From: Candidatus Phytoplasma pini
Lineage (GTDB): Bacteria; Bacillota_I; Bacilli_A; Acholeplasmatales; Acholeplasmataceae
Direction: 5' to 3'
Length of the DNA stretch: 38,947 bases
Assembly (NCBI RefSeq): GCF_007821455.1
Contig: NZ_VIAE01000005.1
Location: 1-38,947 of the forward strand
The notes below the pieces were generated by a model. It was not told where the DNA came from. It saw nothing but the letters and a program-made list of their open reading frames with translations, and did not search any database. How positions within the stretch are numbered: position 1 is the first letter of the stretch; each line of letters starts with the position of its first letter. Position numbers and translations under genes: made by a program. Positions 18,641 to 28,782 of the stretch are shown one piece after another.

Positions 18641-19735
18641 TTAATTATTTTGTTGTTTTAAAAAAGCATTGATAAAATTATCTAAATAACCATCCATCAC
18701 TAAATCAATTTGAAAAATTTCACAATTAGTACGATGATCTTTAACCATTTGATAAGGATGAAAAATATAACTTCTGATCTGATGTCCCCAACTAATATCT
18801 TTTTGTTCTTCTTTAGTAATATTTTCATTTTCTTTTTTCTTTTCTATAGCTAATTGTAATAATTTAGTTTTTAAAATACGAAGCGCTTGTTCTCTATTTT
18901 TAATTTGACTCCTTTCATTTTGACAATTAACAACTATACCTGTTGGAAAATGAGTAATTCTAACCGCGGAATCAGTTGTATTTACATGTTGACCGCCTGC
19001 TCCACTACTGCGAAAAACATCTATCCTTATATCTTCATCTTTAATATCAATTTTAATATCTTCGTTGATTTCTGGTAAAACTTCACAAGAAACAAAAGAA
19101 GTATGTCTTTTAGAATTCGAATCAAAAGGAGAAATCCTAACTAATCTATGAACACCCTTTTCGGATTTTAAATATCCATAAGCATAAAATCCTTGAATTA
19201 ATAAACTTACTGTTTTTATTCCTGCTTCTTCGCCTTGATTTAAATATAAAATTTGAATTTTAAAATTTTTTCTCTGAGAATATCTTTGATACATACGAAA
19301 TAAAATTTCGCACCAATCTTGAGATTCTGTGCCACCAGCTCCAGAATGCAAAATTAAAATAGCATTATTTTGATCATAAGTTTGATTTAACAAAGTTTCT
19401 ATTTCAAAATTTTTTAATTCCTTAACAACTTGTTTTAAATCTTTAATTAATAAAAAAAAATCTGGGCTATTATCTTCACTTAAATCAAACAAAAAAACTA
19501 AATCTTCGATTTTTTTTTTAAAATCTAAAAACAATTTAACTTTTTCTTGTAATTTATGTAACTCTTGTGCTAAATTAATTGAATTAACATTTCCTTTCCA
19601 AAAAGAATAATCTTCCATCATTTTAATTAATTTAGATATTTCTTTTTGTTTTTCGGAAATATTTATTTTTTTTTCAATAGTAATTAAACTTGTTGTTAAA
19701 TTTGCTAAAATATTATTAATTTCATACCTTTCCAT
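18641..19735 (-). CDS. prfB: Peptide chain release factor 2
   Basis: A 364-residue class I release factor recognising UAA and UGA. SPF at 202-204 (RISPFDSNSKR) is the RF2-type codon-reading tripeptide, and GGQ (247-249, SGAGGQHVNTTDSA) is the hydrolysis motif. The N-terminal domain is continuous with the rest from the ATG at 19735, so there is no programmed frameshift near codon 25 as in many bacteria. A GGGAG SD lies 11 bases upstream. RF2 fits UGA being a stop codon, as in phytoplasmas. It lies 33 bp downstream of secA. Confidence 0.96.
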   Translation of the reverse strand: MERYEINNILANLTTSLITIEKKINISEKQKEISKLIKMMEDYSFWKGNVNSINLAQELHKLQEKVKLFLDFKKKIEDLVFLFDLSEDNSPDFFLLIKDLKQVVKELKNFEIETLLNQTYDQNNAILILHSGAGGTESQDWCEILFRMYQRYSQRKNFKIQILYLNQGEEAGIKTVSLLIQGFYAYGYLKSEKGVHRLVRISPFDSNSKRHTSFVSCEVLPEINEDIKIDIKDEDIRIDVFRSSGAGGQHVNTTDSAVRITHFPTGIVVNCQNERSQIKNREQALRILKTKLLQLAIEKKKENENITKEEQKDISWGHQIRSYIFHPYQMVKDHRTNCEIFQIDLVMDGYLDNFINAFLKQQNN

Positions 19736-19768
19736 TAAATAATTTCTCCCAGTTATTTTTCGAATAAA

Positions 19769-22267
19769 TTAATTCCAAGGTTTTTTTGTATTTCTATTAT
19801 TTTTTTTAATTTTGTCAGAAGATAACTTATCTGCATCATTAGAATAATCAACATTATATTTTATTTTTCTTAATATTTCTTTTAAAAAATCAAATTTTAA
19901 AATATTTTGTGTAATATTATAAGAAATATCTTTAATCATTTGATTAAAAAACATTTGTCCTTTTTGTTGATAAACAATTAAAGAATTTTGTTGTCCATAA
20001 CTTACAAAATTAATACTTTTAGTTAATGTATTCATATCAGAATTATGATTCTTAAAATGAATATCGATATTACGTAACATAATAGTTATTAAAATATTAG
20101 AATAATAATTTTTATCAACTTGATCTAATTTTTGTTTTCTCTCTTGTAAAATATTTTTGGATTTCTCAAAAAACATTTCTTTCACTATCTTTACAAAAAG
20201 ATTATTTTCGCTAGAATAAATTTTTGTTAATTTATTCAAATCTTCTATAGAAAAAAATTTTTGTAAAAAAAATAAATTTTCTAAATTTTCAATAAAATCT
20301 TTTAAATTATTATTATCTAAAAGATTTTTTTTATTTCTATAAAATGATGTAATTTTTTCTTCTAATGTTTTTTCAATAATAACTAATAACAATTCTTCTG
20401 GATTCTGAGAAGTTAAAATTGATCTTCTTTGTTTATAAATAATATCTCTTTGTAAACCTATTACGGAATCAAATTGTAAAACAAATTTTCGGTAATCAAA
20501 ATTAGAAGATTCTATTTTTTTTTGTAAATTAATGAAAAAACGAGTAAATATCTTTGAAGAAACAGATTTGTCATCTGTTTTAGTTTTTTGTAAAAGTGAA
20601 ATTAAACTTTTAATTTTATTTCCGCCAAAATTTTTTACTAATTCGTCCTCTCCTGAAACAAAAAAACGAGAAAAACCAGGATCTCCTTGACGTCCTGCTC
20701 TACCTTTTAATTGATTATCAATCCTACGAGATTCATGCCTTTCTGTACCCAAAACAGCTAAACCGCCTAACTCAACAACTCCTTCTCCTAAACGAATATC
20801 AGTTCCCCGACCAGCCATATTAGTCGCAATAGTAATAGAACTTTTATTTCCTGCTTTAGCAATTATTTCAGCTTCTTTAAAATGATTTTTAGCATTTAAA
20901 ATTTCATGAGGAATTCTTCTTTTTTTTAATTTTTTGGAAATTAATTCTGATACATCGACAGAAACTGTACCAATCAAAACAGGTTGTTTTTTGAGATATC
21001 TTTCTTCAATATCATCTAATAAAGCTTCCCATTTATCATCTAAAGTAAGAAAAACAAAATCAGGTGAATCTTCTCTAATAATAGGTTTATTAGTAGGTAT
21101 AGTAATTACTTTTGTTTTATAAATACTTAAAAATTCTTTTTCTTCTGTTTTAGCCGTTCCTGTCATTCCTGATATTTTTGCATAAAGACGGAAAAAATTT
21201 TGATAAGTAATTGTAGCTAAAATATCTGTTTCTTCTCTAATTGTACAACCTTCTTTAGCTTCTAAAGCTTGATGTAGTCCATTGCTAAATTGGGAACCAT
21301 GTAAAACTCTTCCTGTGAATTGATCAATAATCAAAACTCGATCTTTATCGACTAAATAATCTACATTTTTTCTCATAATAAAACAAGCTTTTAAAGCATT
21401 TTTAATATAATGTAATAAAATATAGTTATCTTGTGTGTATAAATCATTCATTTGAAAAAAGGATTCACCTTTTTTAATTCCTTCTTCTGTTAATTCAATA
21501 GTTTTAGATTCTAAATCAATTATGTAATGATTTTCTTTTAAAGTTTTAACAAAACGATTAGCATCACGATAAAATCTTTGTTCTTTATTAGATGAACTAG
21601 AAATAATCAAAGGATTTCGAGCTTCGTCAATCAAAATAGAATCTACTTCATCAATAATAGCATAATTATATTTTCTAGTCATTAATAAATTATTAATATC
21701 TGTGACCATATTATCTCTTAAATAATCAAAAGCTAATTCACTATTTGTAGAATAAAGAATATCACAGGCATAAGCCTGTTGTTTTTCTTTTAATGTATAT
21801 TCTTTTAAATTTAAACCAACGGACATACCTAAAAAACGAAAAATATCTCCTATATGACCTTTCGATTCGCGAATAGTTAAATATTCATTTACAGTAACAA
21901 TATGAACACTATTACCGCTTAAAGCATTTAAATAAGCAGGCATAACAGAAGTCAAAGTTTTTCCTTCTCCTGTTTTCATTTCAGCAATATTTCCACGATG
22001 TAATACAATAGCTCCTAATAACTGAACATGATAAGGTATTAACCCAGTAACTCTTCTAGAAGCTTCACATACTAAAGCAAAAGCTGGTATTAATAATTCA
22101 TCTAAAGAAGTACCTTGTCGAAAGAGTTCTTTAAATTTTTGTGTTTCTTTAGGAAAATCTTCATCTTTTAATTGAAAATTAGAATCTCTTAATTTTGCTA
22201 TGTCATTAGCTATTTTTTGAATTTTTTTTAAATATCTATAAGAATAATTAAAAAAATTAAATAACAT
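19769..22267 (-). CDS. secA: Preprotein translocase ATPase SecA
   Basis: An 832-residue motor that drives proteins through SecYEG. Visible: Walker A region MKTGEGKT (97-104), IIDEVDSILIDEARNPLIIS, GMTGTAKTEEKEF, ATNMAGRGTDI and GRAGRQGDPG, then wing/scaffold helices. The C terminus ends in a basic NRNTKKPWN with no CxC...CH zinc motif, so the SecB/lipid-binding tail is missing, as expected in an organism without SecB. ATG 22267 with AAGG about 13 bases upstream. It is the export route for secreted effector and surface proteins. Confidence 0.97.
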   Translation of the reverse strand: MLFNFFNYSYRYLKKIQKIANDIAKLRDSNFQLKDEDFPKETQKFKELFRQGTSLDELLIPAFALVCEASRRVTGLIPYHVQLLGAIVLHRGNIAEMKTGEGKTLTSVMPAYLNALSGNSVHIVTVNEYLTIRESKGHIGDIFRFLGMSVGLNLKEYTLKEKQQAYACDILYSTNSELAFDYLRDNMVTDINNLLMTRKYNYAIIDEVDSILIDEARNPLIISSSSNKEQRFYRDANRFVKTLKENHYIIDLESKTIELTEEGIKKGESFFQMNDLYTQDNYILLHYIKNALKACFIMRKNVDYLVDKDRVLIIDQFTGRVLHGSQFSNGLHQALEAKEGCTIREETDILATITYQNFFRLYAKISGMTGTAKTEEKEFLSIYKTKVITIPTNKPIIREDSPDFVFLTLDDKWEALLDDIEERYLKKQPVLIGTVSVDVSELISKKLKKRRIPHEILNAKNHFKEAEIIAKAGNKSSITIATNMAGRGTDIRLGEGVVELGGLAVLGTERHESRRIDNQLKGRAGRQGDPGFSRFFVSGEDELVKNFGGNKIKSLISLLQKTKTDDKSVSSKIFTRFFINLQKKIESSNFDYRKFVLQFDSVIGLQRDIIYKQRRSILTSQNPEELLLVIIEKTLEEKITSFYRNKKNLLDNNNLKDFIENLENLFFLQKFFSIEDLNKLTKIYSSENNLFVKIVKEMFFEKSKNILQERKQKLDQVDKNYYSNILITIMLRNIDIHFKNHNSDMNTLTKSINFVSYGQQNSLIVYQQKGQMFFNQMIKDISYNITQNILKFDFLKEILRKIKYNVDYSNDADKLSSDKIKKNNRNTKKPWN

Positions 22268-22339
22268 TATTATATAAACCCTTAAGTACCTTTCTAAAAT
22301 AGATAATATTAAAAAATTAAATTAATAAAATATTTAGCA

Positions 22340-22383
22340 AGTTATAAAAATAAAAACTATGTTTATCAATTAAACATAGTTTT
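22340..22383 (-). terminator. Rho-independent terminator of nox
   Basis: Minus-strand AAAACTATGTTTA (22371-22383) and TAAACATAGTTTT (22353-22365) form a perfect 13-bp stem with a 5-base loop, followed by a T-rich run. It lies 27 bases beyond the nox stop, separating nox from secA. Confidence 0.88.
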
Positions 22384-22409
22384 ATAAAATACATTATCTA
22401 AGAATGTGT

Positions 22410-23747
22410 TCAATTAATCAAAGATTTTAAACCAGCTAAATTCAACAAACTCCAAGGTTTATTAAAATGTGGATGAAAAAAGAAATCAACAAAAGATAAT
22501 TCATCCATTGTCATTTTTTTATAAATACAAACACTTAAAGTATTCATTTTTTCTGTTAAATCCGAAGTAGATAAAATCTGACCACCCAAAATACAACGTG
22601 TTTTTTTATCAAAAACAATTTTTAATAAAGCTGAATTATATTCAGGCATAAATTCTGGTCTATTAGCATCTTTAATTAAAACAGAATCATAATTAATGTC
22701 CAAACTTTTAGCTACATTTTCAGTAAGTCCAGTAGAAGAAATGCTCAAATCATAAATTTGTATTCCGCTTGTTCCTTGTGTACCTAAATATTTTTGTTTA
22801 TTTTCTTTTATATTTAAACCTATAATAGTTCCCATACGAATAGCACTAGTTGCAAGAGGAATATATATTGATGAACTTATTGGATTATAATAAACATTAG
22901 TACAATCTCCACAAGCATAAACATCAGGATGTGAAGTTTGTAAAAATTCGTTAACTTCTAAAGCACCATTCACAGTTTTTTTTAACTTATTATCAAATAA
23001 TAATGTATTAGGAACAAAACTAATACACATTATTACCATATCTGTTTCGAAAATATCTTTATCTGTTTGAATATGAGTCACTAATCCATTTTTTGTTTGA
23101 AAACCCATTATTTTTTGGCCTAAAAATAATCGAACACCATTTTGTGTAAAAATGTTTTCGGCACGATTGGTAAATTCTGGATCTAAATATTTAGACATAA
23201 TCCTATCTTGCATATCTACTAAAGTAACTTCTTTATTTTGTTTTTGGAAAGCTTCAGCTAATTCTACTCCTATATATCCAGCACCTATAACCGAAATTTT
23301 TTTTACTTTAGAAGCATATTGAATAATTTTATTCGCATGTTCTAAATTTTTAGATAAAAAAACATTCTCAGAATTAATACCTTCTAATTTAGGAATCACT
23401 GGCCATGATCCTGTAGAAACTACTAATTTATCAAAATTATCAATAAATTCCTTATTATTGATTAAGTTTTTAACTAAAATTTTTTTATTTTCTAAATCAA
23501 CTTCTAAAACTTCATGTTTTAAATTAACATTAGCACCTATCTGAGATAATTCTTCCGGATTTGAATAAAATAAACCTTTTTTATCTTTAACAACACCACC
23601 AATATATAAAGCTATTCCGCAAGAAAGAAAGGAAACATTATCATTTTTTTCATAAATAGTTACTTTAACATCGCTACAATTTTTTATCATTGTTTTAACT
23701 GCTGCTGTTCCTGAATGAGTACAACCAATAACGATAACTTTTATCAT
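22410..23747 (-). CDS. nox: NADH oxidase (FAD-dependent, Nox type)
   Basis: About 445 residues. N-terminal FAD-binding IKVIVIGCTHSGTAAV, redox Cys C43 in SFLSCGIALYIGG, a second Rossmann motif ISVIGAGYIGVELAEAF for NADH, and ACGDC of the second FAD site. This set fits the Nox family, which oxidises NADH with O2 and regenerates NAD+ for glycolysis; a CoA-disulfide reductase-like activity cannot be excluded. The frame extends to 23807, but ATG 23747 has GAGGT at good spacing and matches the family start, so I use it. It ends in TGA and has its own terminator. Confidence 0.93.
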   Translation of the reverse strand: MIKVIVIGCTHSGTAAVKTMIKNCSDVKVTIYEKNDNVSFLSCGIALYIGGVVKDKKGLFYSNPEELSQIGANVNLKHEVLEVDLENKKILVKNLINNKEFIDNFDKLVVSTGSWPVIPKLEGINSENVFLSKNLEHANKIIQYASKVKKISVIGAGYIGVELAEAFQKQNKEVTLVDMQDRIMSKYLDPEFTNRAENIFTQNGVRLFLGQKIMGFQTKNGLVTHIQTDKDIFETDMVIMCISFVPNTLLFDNKLKKTVNGALEVNEFLQTSHPDVYACGDCTNVYYNPISSSIYIPLATSAIRMGTIIGLNIKENKQKYLGTQGTSGIQIYDLSISSTGLTENVAKSLDINYDSVLIKDANRPEFMPEYNSALLKIVFDKKTRCILGGQILSTSDLTEKMNTLSVCIYKKMTMDELSFVDFFFHPHFNKPWSLLNLAGLKSLIN

Positions 23748-23905
23748 AATATCAATACCTCTTCCAATTTTATTACTATATATATAATTATTAATTAACG
23801 AACCCAACTACTAAACTAAACAATAAAAAACATATACATTTATATTATAATGTAGGAATTCATAATATTTAAATATTTTTATAATTTCATTATATAAAAA
23901 ATATA

Positions 23906-26900
23906 TTATTCGAAGGGCAAATTATCAATTAAATTAAATTCTTCTTTAAATTTTCCCATAATAGTTTTATTAATTTTAACTCTCTCTGCAAAATCTTTTT
24001 GAGTAAATAATTTTTCTTTTCTTGCTTCTAATATTTTATTAGCAGCTACTTCACCTAAACCATCTATCACAATAAAAGGAATCCTTAAAGCTTTTTCTTC
24101 TTCTATAATTAGAAATTCGTTTTTATCTGAAGAATTTAAATCAATAGGCAAAAAACAAATCCCTCTTTTTTGCATTTCTACGATATTTTCTAAAGTATTC
24201 ATTAAACCACGTTCTTTAACAGAAAGATTATCTTTTCTTGTTTTAAATTTTTGTATTTTGATATTAATTTCATTAATATTTTTCAACATTAATGAATAAT
24301 CAAAATGTTCAACTCTTTGAGAAAAAAAACCACTATAAAATAATAAAGGATGATGGACTTTAAACCAAGCAATACGAACAGCCATCAAAACATAAGCAAC
24401 AGCATGAGCCTTAGGAAATAAATATTTGATTTTAAATGCTGATTTAAAATACCATTCTGGCACTACAGTTCGACAATCATTAATTAAACTTTCCCATGTT
24501 TTTTTATTCTCATCCTCATGTTGTTTTCCTTTGCGGACAAATTCCATAATTTCAAAAGCTAAAGAAGCTTTAACATTTTTATTAATTAAATAAGTCATAA
24601 TATCATCTCGACAGCCAATAACATCATCAAAAGAAATATTGTAATTTCGAAAATCTCCTTCTTGATTAAGAATATCTAAAGCATTAGAAACCCAAACATC
24701 AGTACCATGTGAAAAACCAGAAATTTTCACTAAATCAGCAAAAGTAAAAGTTTTTCGTGTCTTTCTATAAATAGTTTTTAATAAATTTTGTACAAACAAA
24801 GTGCCAAATTCTGGAATTGCTAAAGTAGTAATAGCTGTTTTATCTTCGTTAAGTTTTAATTCTCCTGAAAATAATTCATAAATTTTAGGATCATCAATAG
24901 GAATATCTTGATAACGTTTGAAATTAAATGTTTCAGGTTTTTGACTAGCATAATCCATAAAAAATTTAATCAAAATAGGATCATCATGTCCTAAAATATC
25001 TATTTTAAATAGATTTGATTCAAAAGAATGATAATCAAAATGAGTAGTTTTCCATGAAGATGTTGTATCATTTGCAGGAAATTGAATCGGAGTAACTTCA
25101 TAAATAGAATGTTTTTTAGGAACCACGATTATCCCACCAGGATGTTGACCAGTAGAACGTTTCACGCCTTCAATCATAATAGATCTTCTATTGATTTCAA
25201 AAGGAGAACGTATTTTATTTTTTATTTTTTTATTTTCAATAAAACCCTTAACATAACCATAAGCATTCTGTTTTGCTACTGTTTGAATAGTGCCTGCTCT
25301 GAAAACATGTTCTTCACCTAATAATTCTTTAATATAATCATGTGCTTTACTTTGGTAATCACCTGCAAAATTTAAATCAATATCAGGTGTTTTATTGCCT
25401 TCTAATCCTAAAAAAGTTTCAAAGGGGATATTTTGTCCATCTTTATAAAATTTTTCTAAACAAAAAGGGCAATTCATATCTGGCAAATCATAACCTGACA
25501 ATATATTATTTAAAATATCATAATTATTTTCATCTTTTGTTTGATAATTATCGATATATATTTTCATATATTTTTGATATTCTGAATCTTTCTTTTGCTC
25601 TGGTGTTAAATCAAAAACAGTATAATGACATTTTTTACAACGAAAATGAGGTTTTAAGGGATTAACTTCAGTTATTTCTAAAATAGTAGCTATTAAAGAT
25701 GAACCGATAGAGCCACGAGAACCAACAGGATATTGATTATGAAGAGATTTTTGAACCAAAAGATATGTTAAATAATAAATAGGAGAAATAACTTGATTAT
25801 TTTTTGTATTTTCATCATTATTACCAATAATACTTTTTAACTCTTTTTCTACTCTTTGACGAACAAAAGGATGTAATATTTTACCATAAATTTGTTCTAT
25901 TCTTTTTTGGATTAAAAATTTCAATTCTTTTCGTATACTAGGAACTTTTAAATTATCAGCAAAAGAATCATCTGGTAATGATAAAAGTTCTTTTGGAAAC
26001 ATATTAATTTGTTCAATTTTATTATTAAGTAAATGAGTATTCGTAATAACTATATCTTTTATTATTTTTTCATCTTCGATAAAAGAAAATGAATCCAACA
26101 TTTCCTGAGTTGTTAAAAAATAATTATCAGGCAAATTTTCGGAATCATATCTAGATAATTTGTGTAATCCGCCGCCTACTAATTTAGCATTAATATAAAT
26201 TTCTCTATAAATGTTTTCGTAAGGATGTAAATAATGCACATCACCTGTAGCAATAACAATTTTATTTTGTTTCCGGGCTTCTTTAATAATTTTTAAAATT
26301 GTTTCTTGAATAATTTTAGTACCATCAATAATTTGTTTATTTTCTTCATAGCTTCCTAAATCACAAATAATATGTTTATAAGTTGAAATAGGTTGAACTT
26401 CGATGTAATCATAAATAGAAATAACTTCGCTTAATTTATCCTCAAAATATAAAGCTGTTTCAAAAACTTTTCCTTCAAAACCGCCGCTACCTAATAATAA
26501 TCCTTGTCGATATTTTTCGAAATTAGATTCTAAAAATCTTGGTTTTTTATAAAAATCTTTTGTTAATGCATCACTTAACAAACGAAATAAATTATGATAA
26601 CCTACTTGATTTTGGACTAAAATATTCACATTATAAGATCTTACAAATTTTTCTGATAATGGATCTTTTAAATCATGAAAACGTAAAATATTTTTTTCTT
26701 CTAATTCATCTAACATTTTTATAAAAATCAAAGCAGTTATACGTGCATCAAATAAAGATCTATGGTATTCGCCATCGTAATCTTCTTTGATTTTAAGAGC
26801 TTTAGCTATTCTCTTTAGAGAAAAAAATTTAATTTTTTCATGAAAATATTTTTGAGCTAAAGTCAAAGTATCTATAAAAAAAGGTATTTTAAAATATAAA

Positions 26901-28321
26901 TTTAATTCTTGTATTTTGGATTCTAAAAAACCAATATCAAAAGAAATATTATGAGCTATTAGGACATAACCTTCGATAAATTTTAAAAATTCTGGTAAAA
27001 TTTGATCAATAGTTGGTTTATCTACAATATCTTCATTTTTAATACCAGTTAATTCAGTAATTTTTTGATTTATTGTTCTTTTTGGATTAATTAATTGTTC
27101 AAAAATTTTATTATTAACTATTTTACCATTTTCTATTTTTATGGCTGATATTTCAATAATTTGATCTCTTTTCGGAGAAAGACCTGTCGTTTCCAAATCA
27201 AAAACCACATAATTATGATTTTTTAAAAAAAAATTTTCTGACTCAAATATATTATTATCTATTGATTGATTAGTAACAAAAACAGGTTTTTTATCTTCTA
27301 CAAAATCCACTTCAATACCTAAAATAGGTTTAATTTTTTTACCTTGAATAGATTTATTAATTTCTGGATATTCATAAATACCATTATAATCTGTAAAAGC
27401 AATAGCTTTGTGTTTCCATTTTTCAGCAATTTCAATATAATCTTTTGCACTTGTTGTTGCATCTAAATTAGACATTTTAGTATGAACATGAAATTCAATA
27501 CGTCTTTGATCTTCGGGTAAATAATCATCCATTCTTAGAAAATTTAATGGAACATTATTTAAAATTTTATAAATGTTATTGTCTGATGATAGTTTTTTTG
27601 TATCAAATGTCAAATAGTAATAAGTTTTATCTTTAGAAATAAAAATTGAAGAAAGAATTTGAACTAAACGACCTGTTTGTAAATCTTTTTTAACTTGTTG
27701 AAATTTTTGTTTATCTAGAAAGACTCTATATTCAATAGAATCTTGTTTTTTTTCTGGCTCTAATAAATAAAAAGAAAACAAAATACTATTATTTTGAGTT
27801 GTTTTGAAAGAAACACCTTGGACAAAACCTTTTATCTTGAACAAATTATTATTTTTTTTAAAATCACCTATCTCACTTATCGAAAAAGGAATTTCATCAA
27901 AAGTCACTTCCTTAAGAGAAATATTATTGTTATTTTGATTTAAAGAATTTTTTTCAGAATTTTGTGAAGATATATTTTTATCTCTTTTTAATTCTTCGTT
28001 CAAAATATTTTTTTCCGAATCATAATAATTCGCTGATTTTTCTTCTTTTTTTAATAATTCTCCTAATTCTTTTAATTCTCCTAAAAAAACAAAATCTAAA
28101 TTTAAATTCTTAATTAAAGTATTAGTTTTTTCTAAAAGAAAATATTTTAATTTATCTCGAAAAAATTTTAATTTTTCAAGATTTTCAAATTTAACCTTTG
28201 AACAAATATATAAAACCCAAAGATTATTTTTTATGTAAACTTTTACTACCTCAAGTTCAAAATCATTACAAAAAGATTTTTGTAATTCTTTTTTAAAAAA
28301 ATCAAATTGATCCAAAAACAT
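23906..28321 (-). CDS. polC: DNA polymerase III alpha subunit, PolC type
   Basis: The 1471-residue replicative polymerase of low-GC Gram-positives. Order: N-terminal domain, an Asn/Lys/Glu-rich linker (~90-135), OB-like domain, first PHP half (EFHVHTKMSNLDATT, ~276-290), an inserted 3'-5' proofreading exonuclease (D375 and E377 in VFDLETTG, HNISFDIGF, HRSLFDAR), second PHP half (ATGDVHYL), zinc-binding CKKC...CPFC, catalytic PDIDLNFAGDYQ, HPGGIIVVP and a C-terminal HhH segment (DGLGEVAANKI). Length is close to normal PolC. ATG 28321; a weak AAGAG lies upstream. It is separated from tRNA-Leu by a terminator and so has its own promoter or relies on read-through. Confidence 0.98.
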   Translation of the reverse strand: MFLDQFDFFKKELQKSFCNDFELEVVKVYIKNNLWVLYICSKVKFENLEKLKFFRDKLKYFLLEKTNTLIKNLNLDFVFLGELKELGELLKKEEKSANYYDSEKNILNEELKRDKNISSQNSEKNSLNQNNNNISLKEVTFDEIPFSISEIGDFKKNNNLFKIKGFVQGVSFKTTQNNSILFSFYLLEPEKKQDSIEYRVFLDKQKFQQVKKDLQTGRLVQILSSIFISKDKTYYYLTFDTKKLSSDNNIYKILNNVPLNFLRMDDYLPEDQRRIEFHVHTKMSNLDATTSAKDYIEIAEKWKHKAIAFTDYNGIYEYPEINKSIQGKKIKPILGIEVDFVEDKKPVFVTNQSIDNNIFESENFFLKNHNYVVFDLETTGLSPKRDQIIEISAIKIENGKIVNNKIFEQLINPKRTINQKITELTGIKNEDIVDKPTIDQILPEFLKFIEGYVLIAHNISFDIGFLESKIQELNLYFKIPFFIDTLTLAQKYFHEKIKFFSLKRIAKALKIKEDYDGEYHRSLFDARITALIFIKMLDELEEKNILRFHDLKDPLSEKFVRSYNVNILVQNQVGYHNLFRLLSDALTKDFYKKPRFLESNFEKYRQGLLLGSGGFEGKVFETALYFEDKLSEVISIYDYIEVQPISTYKHIICDLGSYEENKQIIDGTKIIQETILKIIKEARKQNKIVIATGDVHYLHPYENIYREIYINAKLVGGGLHKLSRYDSENLPDNYFLTTQEMLDSFSFIEDEKIIKDIVITNTHLLNNKIEQINMFPKELLSLPDDSFADNLKVPSIRKELKFLIQKRIEQIYGKILHPFVRQRVEKELKSIIGNNDENTKNNQVISPIYYLTYLLVQKSLHNQYPVGSRGSIGSSLIATILEITEVNPLKPHFRCKKCHYTVFDLTPEQKKDSEYQKYMKIYIDNYQTKDENNYDILNNILSGYDLPDMNCPFCLEKFYKDGQNIPFETFLGLEGNKTPDIDLNFAGDYQSKAHDYIKELLGEEHVFRAGTIQTVAKQNAYGYVKGFIENKKIKNKIRSPFEINRRSIMIEGVKRSTGQHPGGIIVVPKKHSIYEVTPIQFPANDTTSSWKTTHFDYHSFESNLFKIDILGHDDPILIKFFMDYASQKPETFNFKRYQDIPIDDPKIYELFSGELKLNEDKTAITTLAIPEFGTLFVQNLLKTIYRKTRKTFTFADLVKISGFSHGTDVWVSNALDILNQEGDFRNYNISFDDVIGCRDDIMTYLINKNVKASLAFEIMEFVRKGKQHEDENKKTWESLINDCRTVVPEWYFKSAFKIKYLFPKAHAVAYVLMAVRIAWFKVHHPLLFYSGFFSQRVEHFDYSLMLKNINEINIKIQKFKTRKDNLSVKERGLMNTLENIVEMQKRGICFLPIDLNSSDKNEFLIIEEEKALRIPFIVIDGLGEVAANKILEARKEKLFTQKDFAERVKINKTIMGKFKEEFNLIDNLPFE

Positions 28322-28380
28322 ATTTTTTATACTCTTTTATTACTAATTTTTTAAAAACTCCCAAAAAATTTCAAATATAA

Positions 28381-28426
28381 AAAATATAATCACATCAAAA
28401 ATTTTTTTCTCATGTGATTATATTTT
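28381..28426. terminator. Long hairpin, probable terminator downstream of tRNA-Leu, symmetric on both strands
   Basis: AAAATATAATCACAT (28381-28395) and ATGTGATTATATTTT (28412-28426) are perfectly complementary over 15 bp around a 16-base loop. Either strand ends in a short T run. On the minus strand it follows the tRNA by 25 bases and precedes polC. Confidence 0.75.
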
Positions 28427-28451
28427 TAAAAACATTATAATTAATTTTTTA

Positions 28452-28538
28452 TGGTACTGATGGTCGGACTCGAACCGACATGAGTATAAACTCGTTTGAT
28501 TTTGAGTCAAGTGCGTCTACCGATTTCGCCACATCAGC
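28452..28538 (-). tRNA. tRNA-Leu (CAA anticodon, reads UUG)
   Basis: 87 nt including an encoded CCA. Acceptor GCTGATG pairs with CATCAGT (G1-U72 wobble), then A73-CCA. The D arm GTGGCGAAATCGGTAGAC, a long class II variable arm (CGAGTTTATACTCATG, with GAGT/ACTC pairing) and the T arm GTCGG-TTCGAGT-CCGAC mark a leucine tRNA. The anticodon loop CTCAAAA has CAA at 28504-28502. The outer anticodon-stem pair is C-A rather than Watson-Crick. It lies in the same direction as proS, about 240 bp downstream of it. Confidence 0.95.
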
Positions 28539-28689
28539 AATATTTTATCATACAATAATTAATGAATTCCTAATTAATTTATTTGATTATTGTTTTTAAA
28601 AAAATTTTAGAAAATCATTTCATAAAATTCTGAAAACTAAATACTTTAAAATCAAAATTATTCATTGTTAATAATCAAATGCCATCTTT

Positions 28690-28720
28690 ATTTATTTCAG
28701 AGAAATATTTTGAAATAAAT
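28690..28720 (-). terminator. Possible weak stem-loop downstream of proS
   Basis: ATTTATTTCA (28690-28699) and TGAAATAAAT (28711-28720) pair over 10 bp with an 11-base loop, 63 bases beyond the proS stop. There is no T tract after it on the minus strand, so read-through into tRNA-Leu may be normal. Confidence 0.35.
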
Positions 28721-28782
28721 TTATAATAAAAATATCTATTTAAAAGATTAAAAGAAATAATATCATATTAATTCATATAATC

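Noticed and set aside
18641-19735. Programmed frameshift in prfB
   Set aside because: The frame is continuous from the ATG through the N-terminal domain; no CTTTGA-type site is in the expected place.
23748-23807. Longer N terminus for Nox
   Set aside because: The extra 20 residues precede the conserved FAD-binding start, and ATG 23747 has a good SD (GAGGT).
25082-26724. Plus-strand ORFs inside polC and other core genes
   Set aside because: They lie opposite strongly conserved coding sequence, have no SD or recognisable motifs, and arise from biased codon use on the other strand.
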